Assembly (NCBI GenBank): GCA_964402115.1
Contig: CAYOBW010000003.1
Location: 1 to 64,000, forward strand
DNA: 64,000 nucleotides
Direction of reading: 5' to 3'
Origin: CAYOBW01 sp964402115
Lineage (GTDB): Bacteria; Verrucomicrobiota; Kiritimatiellia; UBA8416; CAYOBW01
Shown: positions 62,701-64,000 of the stretch, piece by piece
Layout of the letters: every line of letters starts with the position of its first letter
Numbering within the stretch: position 1 is the first letter of the stretch
Notes under the pieces: generated by a model
What the model was told of the DNA's origin: nothing
The model's input: only the letters and a program-made list of their open reading frames with translations
Database searches by the model: none
Program-made: the position numbers and the translations under genes

Positions 62701-64000
62701 GCCTTCGGCTTTCTCGGTGGCATGCACGTTCTTCACCGTGTAGCTGACGGTGACGGGCTGGCTGACGGCAGCCGTGGCGGGCACGCTGATGGTCTGAACC
62801 ACGAGGTCGGTCGGCGGGGACGGATCGATGAGCATGGGCTGAGCACTGGGGCCCGCGTTGTTGCCCTCGTTGGCGCCTTCGTACACCACCCCGCGCGGCC
62901 GGTTCGGGCTGGGCACGTCGGTCAGCACGAAGACGTAGTAGCCGCCGAGGATGCCGCGCGGCACGGCGTAGTTCACGGTGACCGAGTACGACGCATCGCG
63001 CGCCAGGGCGCCCGTATGGTCCAGTTGACCCAGGAAGTAATCGCTGTTCACGTCCAGGTATTGGTCCCGAGAAAGGAACAGGTAATCGGTCCAGGTGTTC
63101 TGCCTGTCCGGAATCGGGCCGGGGCCCATGTTGGTGACGGTGTAAGTCACGTCAAAGCGCCTGCCGCTGATGGCGTGGTCGGGGCGCACCACGCTGGTCA
63201 CCCGCAGGTCGGGCGACGCCACGCGGGTCACGTGCACCGGATTGCGGATGATGTTGTTTGCCTCATCCTGGAACTCCTTGACGTTACCCATTTGGGCCCA
63301 GGCGTTCGGAGGCCCCTCGAGACGCTGCTGCCCGGTTGCCGCCGGGTAAGGTAGCGCGTAACCGATGTACCAGGACTGGCCAAAGGGCGAATCGATGTAG
63401 ACGAGCACCTGGAAATCGCCCTCGATGTCGTCCGGCAGGCGTACCGTGGTGTTTACCGTGTAGCTCTCATTGGCCTGAAGCACGCCCGTGTGCCGGCTGT
63501 CACCGATCAGCAGGTCGTAGAGGTCCAGCGAACCATCCTGCGAGATGTAGACGCGGTCGTACCAGTAATCCGTGCGGGTGGCGCGCGTGCCGATGTTCGT
63601 CACGGTCCACTGAATATCAATCGTCTGGCCGGAGTCGGCTGCGGTCGGAATCGTGATGCTCGTGACCTTGAGATCCGGCTCGCGATAGGTGACATCGAGC
63701 GTCGTGGATGCCGCGTTGTTCAGTTTCCGGTCGGCGGCGCCCTCCCAGACGCGCCCGCGGAAGTCCTTGGGCCAGTCCGGGAATTCGCCGGCGCCAACCG
63801 CATCGATGCCGCCATAGTGATACTCGACGTCCGGATTGCGATCCGTGAACACGTACACGTAGCGCCGCCCGGCGCTGCCGGCCGGGAGTTCGACGTCGAG
63901 CGTCGCGTCGTAGCTCGCGTTAGCCGCCAGGCCGTCGGTGTTCGCATGCACGACCGAACCGACGAACGTGGCACGCGTGAAGAGGAACGTCGGGTCGGGT
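35716..64000 (-). CDS. Giant (>9,400 aa) modular secreted protein: CARDB/cadherin-like repeats, RHS shell, peptidase-like domain, TSP3 tail (5' end outside window)
   Basis: One frame without stops from the right edge to TGA at 35716-35718, so at least ~9,427 residues; the N-terminus and signal are missing. Domains in protein order, with approximate bases: CARDB Ig repeats (64000-62350); PPC- and TIG-like segments (62430-61850); unassigned (61850-59900); NHL-type propeller (59760-58990, FAPDGRILVSGG); Big_5-like (59000-58690); nine He_PIG/cadherin-type repeats (58330-55790); short RHS-like module (55250-54480); dockerin-like pair (54060-53880); Big_2-like (53590-53080); second propeller (51960-50700); RHS shell (50170-43930); pretoxin-like region (43930-42200); metzincin-like peptidase (42170-41500); choice-of-anchor-D-like (40310-39970); cadherin-like array (39960-36430); TSP3 calcium-binding tail. 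The mix of adhesion and calcium-binding modules implies a surface or released protein. No T9SS, LPXTG or PEP-CTERM sorting end is visible. Confidence 0.9.
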   Translation of the reverse strand, partial: PDPTFLFTRATFVGSVVHANTDGLAANASYDATLDVELPAGSAGRRYVYVFTDRNPDVEYHYGGIDAVGAGEFPDWPKDFRGRVWEGAADRKLNNAASTTLDVTYREPDLKVTSITIPTAADSGQTIDIQWTVTNIGTRATRTDYWYDRVYISQDGSLDLYDLLIGDSRHTGVLQANESYTVNTTVRLPDDIEGDFQVLVYIDSPFGQSWYIGYALPYPAATGQQRLEGPPNAWAQMGNVKEFQDEANNIIRNPVHVTRVASPDLRVTSVVRPDHAISGRRFDVTYTVTNMGPGPIPDRQNTWTDYLFLSRDQYLDVNSDYFLGQLDHTGALARDASYSVTVNYAVPRGILGGYYVFVLTDVPSPNRPRGVVYEGANEGNNAGPSAQPMLIDPSPPTDLVVQTISVPATAAVSQPVTVSYTVKNVHATEKAEGYWADALYVSADAVWDLGDKLLGRVETQLDEHGKPRPIFRSLLPGQSYEGTLTATLPTVLPGNYRVIVRTDIFDDINEGSNNANNKLASADTFNVSVKTLQLDVPATDTLTGGAELLYMITVPAGETLEVSLVSQDKSAANELYVRFEGLPSTLHYDAAFEGHLWSDQDARVPLTQAGRYFIFVRSVSSPKDTPVTLSARLMPFGITDVTPDNGGDSRYVTMDVRGARFSSSAIVKLIRPQMAEYEPVNYRVVNATRIVATFDLRDAPHGLYDVRVTNPDGQVAVVPYRYQIDEAQPLSLTVGMGGPSQLEYGDVGWYGFGVYSTTNVDAPYVHFEFGMPNMSQFSEWYDYVHGQLDDDAAGYIFPVGDDPLVFRTNLSGAPDVTDVPWAELDSILNLDGRLMAPGFTFDFVNRGFMGLTFTADVFPEMRDVLKKDPKALAKLKEDPARDMYYNPTNYKFWIAAAATPMTTQEYLAYQTQVAKDLRNAILADTAAPHALVVAAANENDWVNLYLKSLQDAGQLRPEDEPPEINLLPPTSSLISVITAGLLGEDVNGEILASGNLVEFFAKVRAWYGDRPAATYAGADLPDAALFEMGLTHETHFEAFWVQVGEGDTQEITVQDPRLKDYFGLTGTRSDAVKLVGPTGYGTTNHVPNNTALPYSIKFENPAAAEKAIKSIRIMQELDPELDVRSFTLGDMVLGDIQIHLPSDRGSFTGDFDFTAERGIVVRVTAGVDVVTGIAQWVFTALDPETGLPITDDAKGLLLPNTDRAQGGVVSYTIRPYPTYTLDKEIKTGTTLTSVARVFYDGNAPLDTNIHMATLDAYGPTTVTTVKDLGKGAYAISFTAADDRDGSGVEDSTIYVSEDGGAWVAWKRRTSATAWVYDGGVGTTAAFIVLSADHAGNVETVPDGVVLPPYNPGINLGGLPTAAQLTQPTRTVVVTPPAVPVTNVLFLQAQQRIPAGQQTLKPSSFTTIYEPFMLEGFARSMPGSGAGIGALSVAFAPDGRILVSGGEGRNKLWALSVAGGSVGAPLATLDVPIYDMAFDSAGRLWATSGGGPLLRLDPVSGQILARYNDGIGLGLAIHPQTGKLYLSTERGIEVFDPATGGFRSFSSKRVHSLAFAPDNTLYATSWPEDGDVIRFDSRGNAETVLKSTNPATGLAFGVNGSALAGLLFINHAGGTMTLVDMATLKQVSIATGGTHGEFIHVGPNNRVYVSQSGQLDVLFLVAAPRVLASTPVNGSNNTASINTALITFDTDMLGSSVTDLANYQLVNVGNGIELSLGSATYNTDTRTVRLEFEALPVDAYQITLKNTLRSTSGLAMKDPYIMAFTILTDVTATAQPSFTNTRLNRHDGTVSMDVVVRNTGTETLGAPLRLVLEGLTDSGITLLNRDGYTNDGHPYVDLLATAGSSLAPGASTTVRLLTIHNPAAAPLDLQAKVLAGVAPNQWPAVSSAAGTTAVVGQPYRYDVVAADPDGAGITYLLVRGPAGATLNAATGRLDWTPTRGAAPVTAFQVRAYDARGGYADQKWNVTVTGVNTPPVVLPVADQQGQEGTRVTVQIGAYDSDGDSLVYWLDHLPPGAIFDATTNVLTWLPGSSDAGRYSDVTVAVTDGLAITTTTFSIVIADVNRPPTLDTLTARTVREGDTLTVNLNGADPDGDAVQFYAPLLPPGALLHPVTGLLSWIPGYNQHGGYDIQIFARDAGGEAVAQTLHVNVLNVNGPVYMDELSYVVIYEGQAMAVRIPAHDPEHPDFQIEDPTDTDQDYLMVTHNALPAGATFSTAKLWFEWTPGFTQAGIYDLAFTATDDGDGTGTPTSATLNLRIEVKDANAAPVVDPIANQTVNGGATLDIPVTAHDADDATGTTLRLTQTGLPPFATLTDNGNGTGVIHVAPTLTQRGNYSITIRATDNGNGDPAAVLSGAGQFVLTVNVPNCAPVMEYVGPKVAVIGTELVFDVRVSDQDNEPLTYSVTGLPAGATLEATAFYGVARFRWTPAAGDGGKPTATLRVTDGGNGTPANALFAAQSVVFDVRAANAAPMLMPVGGASVLENSQLTINLSTIESDGDPLTYTADGLPTGARLNPTTGVFTWTPDLYQAGRYSVRFAVSDGAGTSSETVLITVANVNQAPVLVPLPGYLTQEGLDLAFTVQVGDFDLDPISVTVDGVLPTGAKYDLATQYFTWTPGYDQAGVHTVTFKAVDPGGLTDTMSTQIQVLNVNRPPGLAPMSGHVALVGQAFVMTIPGSDPDAGAVLQFQARALPLGATLNAATGEFRWTPSATQLGEHSVLFTLSDGDLSTLGSLRLVVSHVPILPDVLIEFTPSFPVAAGQPVLIHAVAEGVADMASIEVRVDGVLLSLDSFGRARFVPAASGRYAVTAKAVDVDGIIGTASSVLKVRDGSDLAAPVVVLSLPPEGTVVRNPTAVIGNVSDSNLDEYVLELALLGSETYSELARGTAPVLNATLYTLDPERWLNGAYLLRLRAADVSGRTAEVTRLVEVYTAAKSGSYTTTVTDVTAVLNGLTINLTRRYDSVAGNLDGHAGYGWQLAGLDPLITTNLAPTGAEDAGIYNAFRDGTRLYINLPDGRRAAFVFEPVLVTTAGGSYYRPQWTPEAGVNYSLQTPAVLLDLVQGAYFQRGTGLPYNPTSGRFDSAAVSLTAPDNSRYIYDAGGRLTQSVGPAGQSLYWSDSGVVALNGDRLGFSFDGEGRLAGVTVPGVGQLGYRYDTAGNLAAVDDLRGVGAHTWYAYSGHLLTTQVTTGSGSSALVEYGAQGQWQATRAVTAVLGSLHQSLGTPVTGTLAAGQTRYYAFVLGTPELRTAAMGRITLGFALSGAGGLSPAAPRLIGQTAGEQRAAGSDALALYTLSAGAPYVVAVSGATAATAGTFSLSAYLAGDVNGDRAVDGNDAALFVAAVGTNTGEAGYVVGADANRDGHVGAADGAYLDSSYGFVANRPPVVAPVAANAYTGFATTVDLSATATDADGDAVRFIVANVQHGRVDLLDGGRLVRFTPDAGYVGAAGFELRADDGLATSAVAAVTVTVTEPVFTTIHIGQRDRVLAIGDVVNLTLIGILADGSELALPTNYVTYQSLSPAVARVTAHGQVVALANGITTIVIMAKGCTAATPVTVGDPDMALLDFFPSTYALTVGETRQFVIREKVDIATIVDRSAAAQGTVYYLAKAGVASITVDGLLTALAQGVTEVTVVLGGQSRVVPISVLTPTANSGTVGGSGALVAAPGGAVIGFGAGALPEGTTVTVASKSAADMPYALPGGWSFQGGFALDTGSDAVGADFSAAIPAPAGYAVGDVMFLFQPVRTVLGPDQYEDSWLIVDRLVVGADGYARTTSPPYARHNGDWAVDSTGIAMRPNVGGAMFVGAPSFGTAALAMGNMGGSGTDIVVDTPTGGKKYHVIPGLFNDFAIPVAGLEATLTYRATNESSYVAKTSENVQFVKGTDEKPIAKNLGAVVTPRPFVTQNPVQPVVTAASMETTSTGPELVIKGKFVGAAADFVVTFVMGMQDGFAEDGSIIQAGALDVRVTGSGLTLGSGEIRLKVPNTVTLGVSRIAVGRFVTRSSTQTGFTTVTLWSETVRMLRQTKYLFAANSGDATGGYVTVVDTTRTEAIKGAGDASKYVPIEVAKIYVDPNYKLSSPRATAITPDLSRVYVTLWGHSGVSVLDAQALHEIDVLPDQAGEPETTGLNHINLPDGSAPFWITVDQLGKYAYVSDASASPDGISNVYVIDIDPFSRSYNKHVRTIAVGPAPVGLRGLALSADQKRLYVAAPAADLFGAAPTGAGHIIVIDTDLSVAKDVDPYAARLTPTNPADPVLGNPQFDTNKASRVIAVGPTPYGVAATSDANVMLFTDRRSDTQGVGVLRYNPETGIHEKPSYIDLLPFGNVGGRYQQFFSVTNAQAVVYIAPNTFKKEIGKDHPAYAFVTGYNRTWEGDPKRDPNLGPLLTSFTYTFPDGVWQKLGLKSATIEIPVAVAAGGNVGIIRDPLAAGATITAATRPVPYSYPDNLAASLSTGTLYAAYPGVDSVFGFDIIQIIATLEGDSQVQFDPSQTDFWRVPIDDINHMIDTAADARFYAFGTFSTGERELKRDEYTFREQKVVSAGGAAQFVGGRLVFGVSKFNYYWQSKPNQFTPIEIGGNPRGISVQSATGTLMPTMDNAYNMRSALGDMNLSSAPETVPVGISAVAEMHSGVLHETHSVVPYQSLGLARGLTLHYDSLRADPKPILHFTYADVPVKYMGQYLIARLDARLGDYITQADGLVLTEEYAAMGLRGGENFFSVPGADNISAAIQIDLSDAYTGLYRYTLETGLFQQVNGRFVDGAFTPDVGTMAVVNYQKSPFGAGWGLEGYYELYENLDAGGVLLVNGNGDESSFAPPPVAGDPWVGQPGDFSALRQLADGSYERTMPDGTVYRFEDVEKKGAALNVTGLPRRLKLVEVRDRNSNKTRYDYSSAGDLSGVTDPVGLRTRISVSSSGVTIIDPFGRTTRLQLDGKGNLISIEDPDGTIREFYYDEEHHLVGQKDKNNQTDTILYDGPTGKNSGRVIGGSAFGKRASELLPAQLLGFYNPLDTRDPKHAPLAVNLDDEPKAVFVTEEGQRRTYIIDQFGYYKSGVDLLGSLLEVKRNEHNQPVSKTDADGNVTTYTYDDQGKGLLLKLARYDSETGVTSTTTYTYEDRFNQILSVTDPLGRVTRYKYDSNGNRTESTLETSDYGDVKTILTYNGNGQVATMTDPMGYKTSYTYGQYGRLVQVTFDDGSSNGCEYDDYGNPEVRIDEEGKRWITRYDVMNRPVSATDPLGNTRVNEYDDMGNVKSSQDARGYSVTTSYDVLGNPLTVTDSLGNSNVSRYDSLGNLRSKTDALGRTTTYDYDERNRLITADGPTGRVAYTYTKDGQVETIRVNGRLTTTNEYDGQGRLKGTKFADGGVESYGYDAMGRRTSITNALGYVTVTVYDDLDKPKTVSYGSGAATETYVYNKNGWLTDKTDISGLLFKYEYDKRGRLKGQTVSNTATTTYELDKVGRVKAEVDPEGRRTEFTYDDAGRRTGVKFADGTQHTFKYDENGNQTFFIDALNRETESTYDPLNRRTRVDLPDGTYETFDYDPAGLLLEHRSAGGVVTGTEYDPATARVASTVDAVGTDREATTAYAYDKYGNLESERRGVQFKRYEYDKMNRRTSVITGEGTTSYTYDLLGNVKTETDVRGLVKTYTYDALNRVRTITYTGGGQTVQEKLDYDAKGRLQSQTDSEGNVTSYGYDALNRVITTTYPLGVVVSQTYDLVGNVKSVTDGENRTTRYDYDKRNRLTVTTRADGKTEVTGYDQLGRIESVTDALDRSTTYAYDDGDRIKSVSRGGIVIQKRFYDDLGRLEAEEDALRNRTTFEYDGANSLKATNRPEGVTTRTERDDFGNIVSEWDGNGTVTFHAYDNAGREVLLIRAQGSAEQQTWTYGFDGLVEWSLDSHGLLTENEYDAFGRLVRTTMDGETTQYEYNRVGDKTLEIDPLGRRTKYDVDALHRVTKITYAEGSADEAAFSYTYDKAGNQTSVTDPRGYATLYRYDQLNRRTHVIDPTGATSVTTYDAVGNVKAVTDFAGKTERFEYDPLNRQTEIKDAMGHTQNLFYYDNGLLQSVRDELGRVTTFTYDGVGRQKTVTGPDSLSEAREYDANGNLTLLMDEQGRVTDYDYDRLNRQTLQSVRGGATQEWTYGSLQNTYTDGNDHTTTWYYDRLGRLIREVTPTGTTLYEYNAAGERTSVTDPLGNETTFAYTDRGQLKTETSPAGSTSYTYDDAGNTETITDGNGRTRRFTYDRRSRKTDEVWVGESYAAHWTYDPEGRLLTADDDFSSYVYQYNDDGQLIRQDATNPGAPTLVLIYTYDAGHNLTMMSATVGGVTGLSSITSLYDYDLLRRRTDMSQFGPGLQDKAVHYSYNADSQLTGVDRYASLGTGSAVTSTTYTYQPQSGWLAGIVHTSGASALNSFSFTYDAAGQIMTVTDVDGTRTYARDASGQVTGVTYSDSRAAEIYAYDANGNRTDVTLGTGNRVMSDGVYTYTYDGAGNLATATAIAGGAKRVYTWDYRNRLTTVVEYDHNDTLSQRTDYTYDVLDRRIARRVDTTPTDGVAAAAEHFLYDGVNVLVECVRAPGAANAALAWVYFGGEGADQTLAQDNGQGLVLWRLTDQVNSTTDLVDNAGALVNHIKYLLFGRVASQSTPTTTSRYLYQGRELDAETGLYYFRARYYDPVGGRFISLDPLGLDAGDTNLYRFVENNPVGMTDPTGTVSQPMDPAVIAQLKEIGSPNKTVTLPEPYLLFTPSPDSYGITNFAKGFGNALGNGVVALYDIGKAVVKETLLTVGDAFGAFAYNQNWLSTYKPQSWLIQDYMNGSDKTGKAWDIVAKRFNQEYDWAQRDGMGSIASAAFGVVALVGAATSEVVAPAVASFLGNFVGALESGDYYSVGESVGNVASFVLDPIMLIGGVGKVARFAGKVFESGFGTVMKAAVKGLRISDKVGDAARIANGIDDWVRYTLVRPYERMLETGKEFYRFQKLEEFPELAAVYNRATLAGKDPVREIAKVLKARQWQHLKYAAEGSMLNAKAAAASAKLEGAIAQMGKLAATPGTSAKMRVLYLKAQDRFKKLNGLIKNSGGIWPEVQGAAASKVEELFAKHSDNIFGLMRESKTATLASGEQMAVLREAGQAVTGTQGFSAASSQIELMGSLGSRLSDMGERLDAVLDIYTAGMPGARFKNAQQAMWASGVEGRTFRRAADLAKAPMRGGSTDIDLKIGGLAQAQVGEAQAIIERTILNAMQRDPSGAGKAFAPFFKSGKLDINAAYNKFTAMPGGYRGTIISLQAESSTGDGIVALPPTETPAETVNADSMLVALGEAALSWWSSALGYTPTFALTLGLHDLAGSQLGYAAITAFGAHGEPVAGYIGVDRDASGAGWYMDTTPQTSDEYALYQGDRAYQATVDSDVALRYDLLSLLVHEVGHLLGFTTQFSGFLSYVTQDADGVRFDGPGVDMVLAADREHAQSAAHPTSAMTPTLRLGERRLPSALDGSVIRVALAAANAVHPGIARVSYQLGAAPEPGFTIFAGDFAETLPDDITNGGFDVSDPAAADFGWNTFGAVSVQGGTARLSEGGQLFSDLSQAFNLPDRIGVLRFTISSLTLSANPGTAPDAFEVALLQRATLTSAFGAMGGLAGGDALLNIQADGHVFFSNRVRIRGVRASGDVMSLAAPIEVSISLRDVAPSAPVVLFYDLISIGAAQSQATLDNVRWEEGVGPDIEVNLDAASDSGAAGDGITSRGTVTLSGVTEPDLQVLLDLDGDGFDDGTATANAAGEFSFDSLSLTEGLQVWRVQGTNVEGTRTVSLSLTLDTAAPAGALAAPIAGSSIAVDEGYIEVQWTEAGSGFAAGAFDAADLTVTGVDVDRVEELGGGRVRYWYSDDGDRLTRGTVQVNLAAGAVQDAAGNASAAASASFTDNAPDQDLAVTVGGAAVTDGATRPIVLGNVATGAPAPETTLTLTNAGGTALTLASVVAPAGFTVTVPASLVLRPGQSITLTLALDTTTAGLFKGDVVVRSNDPDEDPFTFAVLGGVGPVANSAPFFTATSVAATEDTARDITLPVGDADLPNDTLYYEILSMPTHGTLTGAGATWRYTPAANFNGADTLGVRVTDQFGLTLEGTVTINVASVNDRPTAVADARTTAEDATLNGTTVLANDNDTHGGAPGENNVPLTAELGTNVQHGALTLNADGTFTYTPAADFNGSDSFTYKAVDALGAKSAAVTVTLTVTSVNDAPAAVADSQTTAEDATLNGTTVLANDSDLHDGAPGENNVPLTAELGANVQHGALTLNTDGTFTYTPAADFNGTDSFTYKAVDALGGKSAAVTVTLTVTSVNDEPAAVADAQTTAEDTTLNGTTVLANDSDLHGSAPGESNVPLTAELATDVQHGTLTLNTDGTFTYTPAADFNGTDSFTYKAVDALGGKSAAVTVTLTVTSVNDAPAVVADAQTIGEDTTLNGTTVLANDTDLHGGAPLENNSPLTAELGANVQHGALTLNADGTFTYTPAADFNGTDSFTYRAVDALGGKSAAVTVTLTVTSVNDIPAAVADAQTTAEDTTLNGTTVLANDSDLHGGAPGENNVLLKAELATDVQHGTLTLNTDGTFTYTPATDFNGTDSFMYRAVDALGGKSAAVTVTLTVTSVNDAPVPQDDTATTFQGMAVIITVLTNDGDVDNDPLVVSLPVAGAPAHGAVALNADRTVTYTPQAGWSGTDTFTYDLADGKGGTASATVTVTVLANRPPVAANDAAAVDEDGSVTVRVLANDSDPDGDALSVSIAAGNGPAHGTVVVNADYSLAYRPDANWNGTDTFVYTLTDARGATATATVTLTVRPVNDAPAAVADSATTNEDTAVTLAVLPNDSDVDGDPLTVTIAAANGPAHGTAIVNADGTIAYTPAADWFGTDTFRYALSDGQGGSSSALVTVTVLPVNDVPVARADAAATDEDTARTVNVRANDSDVDGDSLSVAIAAGDGPAHGTAVVNADGTITYTPAADWFGTDTFQYTLADGTGGSATALVTMTVRSVNDAPVAAADSGATAEDTAVTVPVLPNDSDVENDPLTVTVAASDGPAHGTAVVNADGTITYTPTADWFGTDTFRYTLTDGQGGSALATVTVVVSPVNDAPVAVADAATTGQSLAVIVFARTNDADVDGDALTLTLPALGTAGYPLHGALVLNADGTITYTPAAGWFGADTFQYTVADPAGLTSLGTVTVTVNAPESSGPPPAPATLGINDNLWRGVSGYDLRGRWETVLAAGETLPTEEAEGEPAGLPVGAAPRLWLWVPTVWSWGGSAERSGDDPLLGAPDLLGGVAETPAVAGMLPATGRYLPFAFQTAVAPELISSGGATLTRVLPDGTTAPVAGQFSLGADGRTILFTGDQPLAAGRYRLTLGGTAGQPLHQWDIEIVPLPDTDGDGLPDAVEATLGLRPDNVDSDGDGIRDGDEDADGDGIPNKDDYSPVP
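35719..35880 (-). other. C-terminal TSP3-type calcium-binding repeats of the giant protein
   Basis: The last ~50 residues carry consecutive DxDxDG loops (DTDGDGLPDAVE, VDSDGDGIRDGDEDADGDG, then IPNKDDYSPVP at the end). This is a thrombospondin-3-like calcium-binding pattern common at the ends of secreted PVC proteins. Confidence 0.85.
36739..37878 (-). repeat. Four tandem 285-bp units (95-aa cadherin-like repeats)
   Basis: The NDAPVA-type unit starts fall at 37878, 37593, 37308 and 37023 (reading on the minus strand), exactly 285 bp apart, and the array ends at 36739. Each unit reads AD..AT.EDTAVTV.VLPNDSD, then GPAHGTAVVNADGTITYTP and W.GTDTF.Y.L.DG.GG. One diverged unit flanks each side. 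Confidence 0.88.
38161..39690 (-). repeat. Five tandem 306-bp units (102-aa cadherin-like repeats), near-identical
   Basis: Unit starts on the minus strand are at 39690, 39384, 39078, 38772 and 38466: exactly 306 bp each, 1,530 bp in all. Each encodes AVADAQTTAEDTTLNGTTVL, then a Gly/Asn/His-rich loop, LTLNTDGTFTYTPAADFNGT and a DSFTYKAVDALGGKSAAVTV end. Nucleotide identity between units is very high, pointing to recent duplication or gene conversion. Confidence 0.92.
41500..42170 (-). other. Metzincin/matrixin-like peptidase domain in the giant protein
   Basis: VHEVGHLLGF (HEVGH at 41794-41808) gives the zinc motif HExxHxxG, and a candidate Met-turn follows as SAMTPTLRLGERRLPSALD. Upstream IGVDRDASGAGWYMDTTPQ is the usual lead-in of exported matrixin-like domains in PVC giants. 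The expected third zinc ligand three residues after the Gly is Thr (GFTTQF), so activity is doubtful unless another ligand is used. Confidence 0.65.
42200..43930 (-). other. Post-RHS-core region with a pretoxin-like character
   Basis: About 570 residues follow the RHS core boundary. The beginning, YGITNFAKGFGNALGNGVVA, and hydrophobic stretches such as AAFGVVALVGAATSEVVAPA and SFVLDPIMLIGGVGKVARF look like the pretoxin/membrane-active linkers of RHS polymorphic toxins. Then comes a Lys/Ala-rich helical part (WQHLKYAAEGSMLNAKAAAA) with no recognised nuclease or deaminase motif. Base composition looks less GC-rich than in the flanking repeat arrays. Confidence 0.5.
43930..50170 (-). other. RHS/YD-repeat shell of the giant protein
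   Basis: After an entry segment (VPYQSLGLARGLTLHYDSLR and a TTRLQLDGKGNLISIEDPDG stretch), several dozen ~21-residue YD repeats (YDxxGxxxxxTDxxG) run without interruption. They end in GRELDAETGLYYFRARYYDP then GRFISLDPLG, the RHS core boundary. Such repeats fold into a hollow beta shell that encloses a C-terminal cargo in known RHS and TcC proteins. Confidence 0.92.
53880..54060 (-). other. Dockerin-like EF-hand pair in the giant protein
   Basis: GDVNGDRAVDGNDAALFV and ADANRDGHVGAADGAYLD form two dockerin-I-type calcium loops ~35 residues apart. The pair follows a PPC-like beta domain. Dockerin modules occur widely outside cellulosomes, so cohesin binding is not implied. Confidence 0.7.
54480..55250 (-). 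other. First, short RHS-like module of the giant protein
   Basis: LNGLTINLTRRYDSVAGNLD and GYGWQLAGLDPLIT match the entry module of RHS proteins. A few YD-type units follow (YIYDAGGRLTQSVGPAGQSL, YRYDTAGNLAAVDDLRGVG), then the pattern ends without a core boundary. It lies N-terminal to the full RHS shell. Confidence 0.7.
55790..58330 (-). repeat. Nine diverged He_PIG/cadherin-type Ig repeats
   Basis: Units of ~90-100 residues begin N.PPV or N.APV (NTPPVVLPVADQQGQEG, NRPPTLDTLTARTVREGD, NQAPVLVPLPGYLTQEG). Each contains a LP.GA.(F/L)...T....W.P motif. They are clearly related in plan but much more diverged than the 306-bp array. Confidence 0.8.

Noticed and set aside
1..64000. tRNA, rRNA, tmRNA or riboswitches
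   Set aside because: No cloverleaf with a GGTTCGAAT-like T-arm and no rRNA-like stretch was noticed. A dedicated covariance-model scan would be decisive.

Overview
The window is GC-rich (about two thirds G+C by eye) and comes from a Gram-negative bacterium. WaaA (Kdo transferase), LspA, lipoproteins, an outer-membrane porin-like protein and a Tat substrate show the cell type. A very long GreA with a large N-terminal extension (the chlamydial arrangement), TRL-type lipoproteins, a hydrazine-synthase-alpha-like multihaem protein, a GH95 fucosidase and a giant cadherin/RHS protein together suggest the PVC superphylum, perhaps Kiritimatiellota or Verrucomicrobiota. That placement is inference; there is no rRNA in the window.

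Layout. 1-341: tail of a membrane protein. 298-6358 (minus): housekeeping cluster dprA-topA-xer-waaA with tiny gaps or overlaps. 6621-8018 (plus): TPR protein, followed on the minus strand by a frameshifted small gene and a TorF/Gcw_chp-like outer-membrane protein. 9532-15797 (plus): cell-wall amidase lipoprotein, feoA-feoB, uppP, recN. 15816-16793 (minus): TPR lipoprotein. 16794-18305: decayed, gene-poor stretch with a 66-bp palindromic element, a leucine-rich-repeat gene fragment and a remnant resembling the start of a type IIG/MmeI-like methyltransferase. 18306-26025 (minus): Tat-exported Gfo/Idh/MocA oxidoreductase, two TRL lipoproteins, a dksA-like/lspA/miaA/radC operon with its own promoter, and the long greA. 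26116-32361: RluA-family pseudouridine synthase, GH95 fucosidase, a membrane-anchored unknown (minus) and an MFS exporter. 32421-35225 (minus): three-haem HzsA-like exported protein. 35226-35715: non-coding and rich in palindromes, including a second 66-bp element in opposite orientation.

35716 to the right edge (minus) is one uninterrupted reading frame of more than 9,400 codons, with its start beyond the window. It encodes a modular surface or secreted giant: CARDB Ig domains, a beta-propeller, nine cadherin/He_PIG-type Ig repeats, a short RHS-like module, a dockerin-like pair, a second propeller, a full RHS/YD shell ending in the canonical RHS core boundary, a pretoxin-like region, a metzincin-like peptidase domain, eleven cadherin-like repeats (five units of exactly 306 bp, then four of exactly 285 bp) and C-terminal calcium-binding TSP3 repeats. 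RHS shells usually lie near the C-terminus with a variable toxin at the very end. Here the RHS core and its pretoxin-like tail are buried inside an adhesin-like chain. This is the most unusual object in the window.
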